From assembly GCA_937974175.1 (NCBI GenBank), contig CALJIG010000057.1, positions 1-26,562 on the forward strand: DNA of 26,562 bases. Reading direction: 5' to 3'. This document shows positions 8,346 through 15,437 of the stretch, in pieces. Position numbers and translations under genes: made by a program. The DNA comes from an uncultured Ignavibacteria bacterium (lineage in GTDB: Bacteria; Bacteroidota; Ignavibacteria; Tepidaquicellales; Tepidaquicellaceae). Numbering within the stretch: the first letter of the stretch is position 1; every line of letters starts with the position of its first letter. The notes under the pieces are model-generated. The model was not told the origin of the DNA and made no database searches. It saw only the letters and a list, made by a program, of their open reading frames with translations.

Positions 8346-10268
8346 ATGAAAAATACTGAAGATAAAAATACCGATTTACGTAATGAAGTTGACAAGCTTA
8401 ACGAAGAAGCATTAAAAGCATCAAATTCCGATGTTCAGCTGGCGAAAGAACTTCTTGAAAAAGCCAATAACAGTGCAAAAGAAATATCATATAAAAAAGG
8501 ATTGGCGCGTAATCTTTATATCTACGGATATTATTATCTGAGAACAAGCAGATATGAAGATGCCAAAACTGTTACCGATGAATCTATTTCACTATATGAA
8601 AATTCAGGAGATAAAGCCGGAGTAGGACATTGTTATAATAATTACGGCGGAGTTTATCTTTATCAAAGCGATTTCAAAAAATCTCTCGAGTATTATCAGA
8701 AAGCCCTAGCAGTATCTGAAGAATTGAATGATAGAAGGTCACAGTCAATCGCTGAAAATAACATTGGTAATATTTATCTTCAGCTGGGAGAATCGTACAA
8801 AGCATTAGAGTATTATATAAGAAGCCTTAATATTAAAATTGAGTTCAATGATACCGCAGGAATAGGAAATACACATAGCAATATAGGAACTGTGCATTTA
8901 AAGCTTTCTAATTTTAATATTGCAATTGAGAATTATAAAAAAGCTCTTGATCTGGCGGAGAGAGTTAATGATAAATATATAATCGGAAATGTACTGATGA
9001 ATTTAGGAGTTGCATACTCTAAAATGGATGATCACGAAAAAGCACTGGAGTACTACAAGAGATGCCTTGGCATGCGGCAGGAAATGGCTGACCGTCATGG
9101 AATGGCGCTGGTACTCAATAATATCGGTGTGAGCTTATCGGTTACAAAGGGATTAAAAGATGCAATGAAATATTTCCGCAAATGTCTGAAGATACAAAAA
9201 GAGTTAAACTATCCATTTGGTCTTTCTGAGACTCTGGAGGAAATTGCCGAACTGAATTTCGCCGAGGGAAATTATAATGAAGCAATTGATTACTTAGAAA
9301 AAAGCATAAAAATTGCTGAAGAGAATGAGTTTAAAACAATGATGGAAGGATGCAACTTATTGTTTTCAAAAATCTATGCGGCAAAAAAAGATTATGAAAC
9401 TGCGCACAAACACCTTCAGGGATATATCAAAATAAAGGAAGAGCTGTTAAATGATAACTCCGAAGCGAGAATAAAAAATGTGCAGATAGTTTATGAAACA
9501 GAAAGTGAACGAAAGTTATCGGAATTCTACAGGCAAAAATCTATTGAGCTCGGAAAATTAAACGACAGGCTGGAAGAAATCAATAAACAGAAAAATGAAT
9601 TTATGGGAATTGCCTCTCATGATCTGAGAGACCCGATTTCTTCTATTCATTCTATTGCCGAGATAATCCGCGAAGAGAATATCAAACTTAATGCAAGCGA
9701 GATAATAGAGTATTCAGACGGTATTGTAAAGCTCTCAGATAAGCTTCTCGGGCTGCTCAAAAATCTGTTAAATGTAAACAGAATTGAATCGGGAAATTAT
9801 AATTACAAATTCGAATCTGTAAATTTAAATGACACTATTAATGAAATAGTAAGAATGTATATCGCACCCGCAGATGAAAAAAATATTCCTATTGAAGTCG
9901 ACGTTCCTAATAAAGGCTTAAAAATAAAAGCGGACAGATATTCGCTTGAACAGATATTAAGCAATCTTATTTCTAACGGAATAAAATTTACTTATCCCGG
10001 AAAGAAAGTATATGTAAGCGCTTCTGAAACTGATAAAAAAATAATTCTGGAAATCAAAGATGAAGGTCAGGGGGTGAAACCGGGAGAGATAAGCAAGCTG
10101 TTCGAAAAATTTGCTAAGATAAGTTCGAAGCCGACCGGAGGAGAGCTTTCAACCGGTCTCGGGCTTTCAATCGTAAAAAAACTTACTGAGATAATGAAGG
10201 GTGAAATTTCCGTTACTTCTGAAATCGGAAAAGGAACTAAGTTCACTCTCGAGTTTAAAAAATCGTAA
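8346..10268 (+). CDS. Cytosolic TPR-repeat sensor histidine kinase
   Basis: A 640-residue protein with no signal peptide or membrane segment. Residues from about 15 to 385 are a run of TPR repeats (recurring patterns such as GVGHCYNNYGGVYLY and ALEYYKRCL), forming a helical protein-binding solenoid. A short coiled coil (about 390-420) leads into a complete kinase. The H-box is SHDLRDP with H425 as phospho-acceptor, the N-box has N540 and N544 (SNLISNG), the G1 box is DEGQG and the G2 box is TGLGLS. The kinase is thus predicted to be active. It probably senses a cytoplasmic protein or assembly through the TPRs. No response regulator lies next to it, so its partner is elsewhere. It converges on the next gene with a single base between stop codons. 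ATG at 8346 is used because the next Met is far inside the repeats. Confidence 0.92.
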   Translation: MKNTEDKNTDLRNEVDKLNEEALKASNSDVQLAKELLEKANNSAKEISYKKGLARNLYIYGYYYLRTSRYEDAKTVTDESISLYENSGDKAGVGHCYNNYGGVYLYQSDFKKSLEYYQKALAVSEELNDRRSQSIAENNIGNIYLQLGESYKALEYYIRSLNIKIEFNDTAGIGNTHSNIGTVHLKLSNFNIAIENYKKALDLAERVNDKYIIGNVLMNLGVAYSKMDDHEKALEYYKRCLGMRQEMADRHGMALVLNNIGVSLSVTKGLKDAMKYFRKCLKIQKELNYPFGLSETLEEIAELNFAEGNYNEAIDYLEKSIKIAEENEFKTMMEGCNLLFSKIYAAKKDYETAHKHLQGYIKIKEELLNDNSEARIKNVQIVYETESERKLSEFYRQKSIELGKLNDRLEEINKQKNEFMGIASHDLRDPISSIHSIAEIIREENIKLNASEIIEYSDGIVKLSDKLLGLLKNLLNVNRIESGNYNYKFESVNLNDTINEIVRMYIAPADEKNIPIEVDVPNKGLKIKADRYSLEQILSNLISNGIKFTYPGKKVYVSASETDKKIILEIKDEGQGVKPGEISKLFEKFAKISSKPTGGELSTGLGLSIVKKLTEIMKGEISVTSEIGKGTKFTLEFKKS

Positions 10269-10269
10269 A

Positions 10270-11190
10270 TTATCTGTTTATCATATTTTTATTCAGCAGA
10301 CCATCTAATTCACTGTAAGTGAATTTCACTTCTATTACGCCGAGCGCATAAGCAGCAATTTCATAATGATTAAATAAAAATTCAATTCCGTCCTTAGTAA
10401 TGGCAAAGTTTTCGTTTGGATAAATTTTGTTTTCAAAAAATCCCGCATCTGTCAGCTTTTCATTTGCTTTCACTTCATATTGTTTTCTTATCGCCGCTTC
10501 GATCATTTTACTGAGTTTGCTATCGGAACCTTCCTTAAAAATATCTTTTATATAAAGTACATTTCCGGTCTTCATATCAAAATTTGTATATGTTGTATTA
10601 TATGCTCCGTGAGCTCCGCCTAAATAATTTTCCATATCGTTTTTTACGCAGAGAAGATCAGCAGTGTTATAAACAATTGAAGTTGAGTCTTTTAAATACC
10701 ATGCTCCCGGAAAATCAGGGACTTCTTTTTTGAAATCTTCATAATCCTTCATAAATCTTTCCGTAATCTTATCGAAGTCTGAATAGTGAGTATCTTCAAC
10801 ATTGTAAGCAAGCAGGGCATTATCTCTGATGCTTTCGTCAATTTGTTTCTTCCATTTTCCTTCAGTCATTTCAAGATAGTAAATCTGAATATTTGCGCAG
10901 TCTTCCCTCGTTACATCACAGCCCTTATAGGATTTTGTGAATGACTTCTGAGTAAACTTCCACACATCTCCGTTTGAATTACTGCCTGAGCCCTGCGGAT
11001 TTGTTGTCTGACCTGTCTGCGGAGATTTTTTATCAGTAGAATTTGTGTTTGTATTGTTGCTTGTCTGTTCCTGCTTTTTATCAGGTGAGTCAGTTGTGTT
11101 TTTATTTTCTGTAGTCTTTGAAGAATCGCGTGTGCATGCTGCTAAAGAAAATGAAAGTACTACAAGTGCTGTTAAAATTGTTTTATTCAT
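10270..11190 (-). CDS. Lipoprotein with DUF4163/DUF3298 (RsiV-like) domain
   Basis: The open frame extends to 11241, but the true start is more likely the internal ATG at 11188-11190. From there a clean lipoprotein signal begins (MNKTILTALVVLSFSLAAC, with lipobox LAAC). The mature protein of 306 coded residues has a long Ser/Thr/Asn/Lys-rich linker, then a globular C-terminal half. That half contains GGAHGAYNT and FNHYEIAAYALG, which are hallmarks of the DUF3298 domain seen in the anti-sigma factor RsiV and in secreted proteins of unknown role. It has no transmembrane anti-sigma part, so RsiV-like signalling is not supported; a surface or periplasmic binding role is possible. It lies between two convergent or tandem units and has its own upstream gap. 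Confidence 0.8.
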   Translation of the reverse strand: MNKTILTALVVLSFSLAACTRDSSKTTENKNTTDSPDKKQEQTSNNTNTNSTDKKSPQTGQTTNPQGSGSNSNGDVWKFTQKSFTKSYKGCDVTREDCANIQIYYLEMTEGKWKKQIDESIRDNALLAYNVEDTHYSDFDKITERFMKDYEDFKKEVPDFPGAWYLKDSTSIVYNTADLLCVKNDMENYLGGAHGAYNTTYTNFDMKTGNVLYIKDIFKEGSDSKLSKMIEAAIRKQYEVKANEKLTDAGFFENKIYPNENFAITKDGIEFLFNHYEIAAYALGVIEVKFTYSELDGLLNKNMINR

Positions 11191-11289
11191 TATAATGGGG
11201 TTAGTAATCTGAAAAATCCAATTTATAAAAATAATTTGCAAGTTTCAAAACTTCCCCTTGCTAAACGGAATTTTCTTCTTTATAAAATA

Positions 11290-11332
11290 AAAATAAAAAA
11301 AATGCCAATGAACTCTCACCCATTGGCATTTT
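11290..11332 (-). terminator. Intrinsic terminator of the outer-membrane receptor gene
   Basis: A perfect 12-bp inverted repeat pairs 11299-11310 with 11321-11332 around a 10-nt loop. Read on the minus strand it is followed by a T-rich tract (11300 down to about 11290). It sits 44 bp past the stop codon of the beta-barrel receptor gene. Confidence 0.85.
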
Positions 11333-11375
11333 CTTTATTACGTCGTCTTTATAACTAAACAATTGTGTTGAAGAA

Positions 11376-13814
11376 TCAGAATCCCATTCCGTCATTCGAT
11401 GGCGGAGCAGTATCATTTCTTCTTCTTTTTTGATTCTTATCTTCCTTACCGAATTTATATGTAAATGTAAGGTATGCTGCTCTTGTATCTCTTTTTCTGA
11501 ACAGGGTTTCTGTAAAGTTAGGGTCATCTAAAAGCACTTTGAACTTAAGATTGTTAAATACATCTGAAACTCTTAAGCTCACACTTGCCTGATTATCAAA
11601 AAAATCTTTCTTTAATGATACATCGAACGATGTAAACGGCTCTACGCTTCCCTGAGTTGTTACCATTTTTCCGGAGTAGAAATAGGATAGCTGAATATCT
11701 ACTATTCCCGGCAATCTCATGAAAGATGATGCTCTGCCGCTCCATGAATATGTTGAGTTTGTTGCAGGCACGTTAGGAATGTTTGCAGTAACGTCGTTCT
11801 TAAAATAACTTACGCTTCCGTTAAGGCTCCAGAACTGAAACAAAGTTGTATTCATTACAAGCTCAGCTCCGTATGATTTACTTCTCTCAAGATTTGCCAT
11901 TGTTGTAAGAGTTCTGTTGCTATCCACTAAAGTTCTTGTTCTTGTAATTTTATCGTAAGTATCTCTGTAGAATAAAGTCGGTGTTACAGTTGTCTGTGAA
12001 AAATACTTTATAAAGCTGAGCTCGTATGAATTTGTATACTCAGGCTTTACTTCAGGATTACCCGAGTAATAATTCAGCGGGTCAGTTGCATTCACAAAAG
12101 GATTCAGGTCCCATAATCCCGGGCGGTAAATTCTTCTGCTGTAGCTTGCTGAAAGCTCTTCAGTTATTCCCAGCTTTTGGGTAACACTTGCGCTTGGGAA
12201 AAGATCAAAATAATTTTTCTTAAAAGTCTCACCTGTTGTTACAAGATTACCGTCGGTATTTGTCTGCTCGCCTCTTACTCCCAGAATAAAGCTAGTATTA
12301 TTTATCTTTGAAGAGAAGGTAAGGTAACTCGCAAGTATATTATCTGAATATTTAAATCTGTTAGTCAGGTTAGTATTGTTTACAAATGTATTTGTTGTAT
12401 AGTTATAGTCTTCGCTTCTGTAATCTTTATCAGTATTTCTGTATGTTTCTTTTACACCGACTTCAAGCTTTGCATTTTCTGAGAACGGATGCGTGTAATC
12501 CAGCTGTCCGTTAAACTCATCATTCACTTCATTGTTCAACTGGTTTCTTTTGGACTGAGGTACTCCCTGATTTATATAATAATCAGTTACGTTATTCGAT
12601 GTGGAGTTATCTGTCCATCTTAGAAACGTCATATCATTTGTCAAAGTCTGTTTTGGATTTTTAAACTTTAAAGTATAGTTACTCGCAAGATTAAAACTGT
12701 ACCCGTCCCCTTTCTCAAATTGTGATGTAAGATAATTTCCGGTCTGCACATTCTGTGTATTGCTTTGTATTACATTATTCGATTCGCTTCTTTGTCTTCT
12801 TCTGTCGCTGTAATTTCCTGAAATGCTCAATGAATTATTATCATCGAATGTATAATCAAATCCGCCTTTGCCGAAATGATTATAGTTTCTGAAATTTCCG
12901 TCTGTCGATTGATTAGTAAATGCGTAAGTGCTGTTCACTAAATTATTTCTGTCACTGTTTCCTTCTATGAAAAAATTATTCAGCCTGTAATCATAACCTC
13001 CGAAAAGATTTAATCCTTTATTTTTTACATTAAGATTAAATGAGCCGTTATATTTATCCTTAGTTCCGGCATTTAGTGTAAAGTTTCCGTTATAACCGAA
13101 TCCGTCGTTCTTCTTCATTACAATATTAATAATTCCTGATGCGCCTTCTGCATCGAACTTCGCACCGGGATTTGTAATCAATTCAATTGATGAAATCTGA
13201 TTAGCAGGAATCTGCTCAAGCATTGTATTCATATTATTGCTGTTAATGCCGAACGGCTTACCATCAATAATAATTTTCACATTTGAGTTGCCGCGAAGCG
13301 TTACATTGCCGTCTACATCAACTGAAACCGACGGAATATTTTTCAGTACATCGATTGCTGAACCGCCTGTTACATTCAGATTTTTTTCAACGTTAAAAAC
13401 TCTTCTGTCGGGTTTTAGCTCAATATCACTTTTTTCGGATTCCACTACTATCTCTTCAGTAGTAGTTGTACCTGATTTTAATTTCAAATCTAGAGTCTGT
13501 GCAGAATTGCTTTCATCAAGAGTAATTCCTCTTGCATAAGATTTTGAGTAGCCTGTCAGCTCAACTAATACTGAATACTTACCAAATGGAACATTATCTA
13601 TTGTAAAGGCACCATTTGCATCGGTTTCCGTACCTTTAACCAGGGATGAATCTTTTGCGTTGAGAAGTTTTACTGCAGCAGATTGTATTGGTGCGTTGTT
13701 ATCTTTATCCGTTACTTTGCCGGTTATTTTACCCTTAGTATTTTGTGCCTGCGAGGGCGCATAAGCAGCAAAAAATAAAGGAAGAATCAGCATTAATTGA
13801 AGAATTTTTCTCAT
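11376..13814 (-). CDS. TonB-dependent receptor-like outer-membrane beta-barrel protein
   Basis: An 812-residue outer-membrane protein. Residues 1-23 are a signal peptide ending near SQA-QN. Residues of about 27-115 form a carboxypeptidase-regulatory-like Ig domain (GKITGKVTDKDNNAPIQSA). Residues of about 125-235 are a TonB-plug domain (AIDVLKNIPSVSVD, VTLRGNSNVKIIIDG, ELITNPGAKFDAEG). The rest is a large beta-barrel of the outer membrane beta-barrel (OMP_b-brl_3) type, common in Bacteroidota. It is smaller than SusC proteins and has no SusD partner, so it is not a polysaccharide-utilisation receptor by context. Substrate is unknown, with peptides, metals and siderophores all possible. The C-terminus is Lys/Arg/Asn-rich. 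It is a single-gene unit with its own terminator. Confidence 0.88.
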   Translation of the reverse strand: MRKILQLMLILPLFFAAYAPSQAQNTKGKITGKVTDKDNNAPIQSAAVKLLNAKDSSLVKGTETDANGAFTIDNVPFGKYSVLVELTGYSKSYARGITLDESNSAQTLDLKLKSGTTTTEEIVVESEKSDIELKPDRRVFNVEKNLNVTGGSAIDVLKNIPSVSVDVDGNVTLRGNSNVKIIIDGKPFGINSNNMNTMLEQIPANQISSIELITNPGAKFDAEGASGIINIVMKKNDGFGYNGNFTLNAGTKDKYNGSFNLNVKNKGLNLFGGYDYRLNNFFIEGNSDRNNLVNSTYAFTNQSTDGNFRNYNHFGKGGFDYTFDDNNSLSISGNYSDRRRQRSESNNVIQSNTQNVQTGNYLTSQFEKGDGYSFNLASNYTLKFKNPKQTLTNDMTFLRWTDNSTSNNVTDYYINQGVPQSKRNQLNNEVNDEFNGQLDYTHPFSENAKLEVGVKETYRNTDKDYRSEDYNYTTNTFVNNTNLTNRFKYSDNILASYLTFSSKINNTSFILGVRGEQTNTDGNLVTTGETFKKNYFDLFPSASVTQKLGITEELSASYSRRIYRPGLWDLNPFVNATDPLNYYSGNPEVKPEYTNSYELSFIKYFSQTTVTPTLFYRDTYDKITRTRTLVDSNRTLTTMANLERSKSYGAELVMNTTLFQFWSLNGSVSYFKNDVTANIPNVPATNSTYSWSGRASSFMRLPGIVDIQLSYFYSGKMVTTQGSVEPFTSFDVSLKKDFFDNQASVSLRVSDVFNNLKFKVLLDDPNFTETLFRKRDTRAAYLTFTYKFGKEDKNQKRRRNDTAPPSNDGMGF

Positions 13815-13949
13815 CAGAATAGTTTAAAATCTTTAGAAGTTTAATTTTTGTTTGTTTACGGTATTAAATGCGAAAAGTTGTAAAAAACTTAGAAAAAATT
13901 TGAGGGGCTTTGAGGACTTAGACTTATAATTTTACATAAGGTTTCAAGA

Positions 13950-13994
13950 AAAAATAAAATAAAAAATGTCCGCTTAATTTCTTAAGCGGACATT
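13950..13994 (-). terminator. Intrinsic terminator of the DUF4397 lipoprotein gene
   Basis: A perfect 13-bp inverted repeat pairs 13965-13977 with 13982-13994 around a 4-nt loop. On the minus strand it runs into a T-rich tract down to about 13950. It starts 33 bp past the stop codon of the DUF4397 gene. Confidence 0.88.
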
Positions 13995-14027
13995 ATTGTT
14001 TTGTCGTATTATTTATTTTGGAATAGA

Positions 14028-14720
14028 TTAATTATTAGCAATAATCTGAGCGCCAAGTGCTTGTGTTCCGGTTGCTCCGACAAATCCTTTAGCAAATACA
14101 GTATATATTTTCCCGTTTTGTAAAGTAACGCTGCCAAGATTTAGCACAACGGTCGGCGTTCCTGCAAGACGAACTTCAAGCGGATACGTTCCTGCATCAA
14201 GCGGTGTGAAATTTGAATTCTGCTTGAACACATAGTTGCTAAATAATACCGGTCCGCCTGTTACCGCCACATCAACTGCCGGAGCATTTGGCGAGAGGTG
14301 AACAAACCGCACATGAGATTTTCCTGAAGCCGGAGCTGTTAAGTCATCTGTTAAAAATATAGCAGAAATTTTACTTACACTGTCAACTGCAAAGATTGAA
14401 TAATTTTTATTTGTTTCAAAGTTAAGATTAGCGTTTATTACCGTTGTTGCTGTGCCGGTAACATTTACTTTTATATTCCTTGTGCCAGAATTTAATGTTA
14501 GATATGAAGTATTATTTGGATACATAAGATTCGTTCCTACAATTGATCCGTCAACTAATGCATCTACGCCGGGCGCATTAGGTGAAGCGTGTACTATCAT
14601 AGTTTTTGCCTGTGTAACAACTACAGGATTTGTAGTTACATCATCTGACTTACAACCGATGAGTGAGATACTGAAAGAGCATAGCAATACTAATATCAAC
14701 AATGATTTGTTAAATGACAT
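14028..14720 (-). CDS. DUF4397-domain lipoprotein (two copies)
   Basis: A 230-residue secreted lipoprotein. The signal peptide ends in a lipobox-like LIGC, with the cysteine at about residue 23. The mature part contains two DUF4397 units, each opening with the hallmark HASPNAPGVD (about residue 44) or HLSPNAPAVD (about residue 141). The units are beta-rich with repeated patterns such as LNSGTRNIKV and LDAGTYPLEV. DUF4397 proteins are common cell-surface proteins of Bacteroidota and have no proven biochemical function. There is an unusually good ribosome-binding site for this phylum: AGGAGG (reverse complement of 14726-14731), 5 nt before the start codon. The gene is monocistronic with its own terminator. 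Confidence 0.85.
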   Translation of the reverse strand: MSFNKSLLILVLLCSFSISLIGCKSDDVTTNPVVVTQAKTMIVHASPNAPGVDALVDGSIVGTNLMYPNNTSYLTLNSGTRNIKVNVTGTATTVINANLNFETNKNYSIFAVDSVSKISAIFLTDDLTAPASGKSHVRFVHLSPNAPAVDVAVTGGPVLFSNYVFKQNSNFTPLDAGTYPLEVRLAGTPTVVLNLGSVTLQNGKIYTVFAKGFVGATGTQALGAQIIANN

Positions 14721-15048
14721 ATATTCCTCCTAAGGAAATTGTTTTAATTTTAGTTAATTGTTTTTGGTCTTAACTATCCGCGGTAGTTTTTTTGGTTTGT
14801 ACTATATATTACAAACGGTAAGTTATTATTCGATATAAGGGTTGATGATTATTTCAATACACAACCAACTAAGCAATAATAAAAGTTCCAAACATTTTAA
14901 TTTTAATATTAAGAAATTGCAAAGTTGCAAAGTTGCAAAAGCTAATATCACCTTTTTTAAAAATGTTTTTATTTTATCTTTATTTTAGCAATTCCTGTTA
15001 ATATATTTGTAAAATTAACATCACAAATTACAAAATAAAATTTTTCCA
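14721..15048. other. Divergent intergenic region with short tandem repeat
   Basis: 328 bp between divergent genes and without a credible ORF. It contains the AGGAGG site of the minus-strand gene next to its start, a tandem repeat TTGCAAAG, TTGCAAAG, TTGCAAAA at 14917-14940, and a promoter candidate for the plus-strand gene listed separately. I see no RNA gene. Confidence 0.6.
14979..15009 (+). promoter_or_regulatory. Bacteroidota-type promoter candidate for the 99-aa gene
   Basis: The -7 element TATATTTG at 15002-15009 matches TAnnTTTG exactly. A -33-like TTTA at 14979-14982 (3 of 4) is exactly 19 bp upstream, the preferred spacing of the Bacteroidota primary sigma factor. Transcription would begin near 15016, about 33 nt before the start codon. 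Confidence 0.45.
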
Positions 15049-15348
15049 ATGCCTAAGATTATCCTTGAGTTAAACTACAGTATTTATCCTGAGAAAAGAG
15101 ATGAATATCTTGAGATAGCAAAAAAAATGACGGAGATAATTCAATCTACCTCCACAAAAAATTATTCAATCTACGAAAATAAAAAAGGCTCGAACAATTT
15201 CAGCGAGATATATCTTTGTGAATCTGAAATAGAATTCGAAGCTATAGACGATAACGAAAACGATGAAGTAACTGCTCTCACAGATAAGCTCTTCCAGAGC
15301 TTCATCGTAGATAAAAAAGTGACTTACTCTACTAAATACGAATTATAA
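15049..15348 (+). CDS. Small protein, probable dimeric alpha/beta-barrel (ABM-like) fold
   Basis: A 99-residue soluble acidic protein with no signal peptide. The order of predicted elements, beta (KIILELNYSI), helix (EKRDEYLEIAKKMTEII), beta (KNYSIYENK), beta (NFSEIYLCES), helix (DEVTALTDKLFQSFI) and beta (KVTYSTKYEL), fits a ferredoxin-like fold. This is the fold of antibiotic-biosynthesis-monooxygenase-like proteins. I see no catalytic signature, so no enzymatic role is claimed. It is preceded by a good promoter candidate and followed about 48 bp later by a terminator hairpin, suggesting a monocistronic gene. Confidence 0.72.
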   Translation: MPKIILELNYSIYPEKRDEYLEIAKKMTEIIQSTSTKNYSIYENKKGSNNFSEIYLCESEIEFEAIDDNENDEVTALTDKLFQSFIVDKKVTYSTKYEL

Positions 15349-15366
15349 TCGGTCTTTTGTAAAGAA

Positions 15367-15393
15367 TTGTTATAAGTTTAAAAATGATATAAT
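15367..15393 (+). promoter_or_regulatory. Sigma70-like promoter candidate for the PgpH-like operon
   Basis: An exact TATAAT box lies at 15388-15393, with TTGTTA at 15367-15372 (a 15-bp spacer, shorter than ideal). The predicted start of transcription, near 15400, falls inside the 5' arm of the terminator hairpin at 15397-15428. Confidence 0.35.
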
Positions 15394-15396
15394 TTC

Positions 15397-15434
15397 AAGG
15401 AGTATACCTATAAAAAGGCGTACTCCTTTTTTAT
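15397..15434 (+). terminator. Intrinsic terminator after the 99-aa gene, abutting the next start codon
   Basis: AAGGAGTA (15397-15404) pairs with TACTCCTT (15421-15428), giving 8 bp, and is followed by a T-run to about 15432. The start codon of the PgpH-like gene is at 15438, only a few bases after the T-run. Confidence 0.65.
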
Positions 15435-15437
15435 TTA

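Noticed and set aside
11191..11241. N-terminal extension of the DUF3298 lipoprotein
   Set aside because: The upstream start would add 17 residues ahead of a complete lipoprotein signal peptide; the internal ATG at 11190 is far more likely.
11261..11527. 88-codon minus-strand open frame
   Set aside because: It overlaps the end of the beta-barrel receptor in another frame and runs through that gene's terminator; composition is not protein-like.
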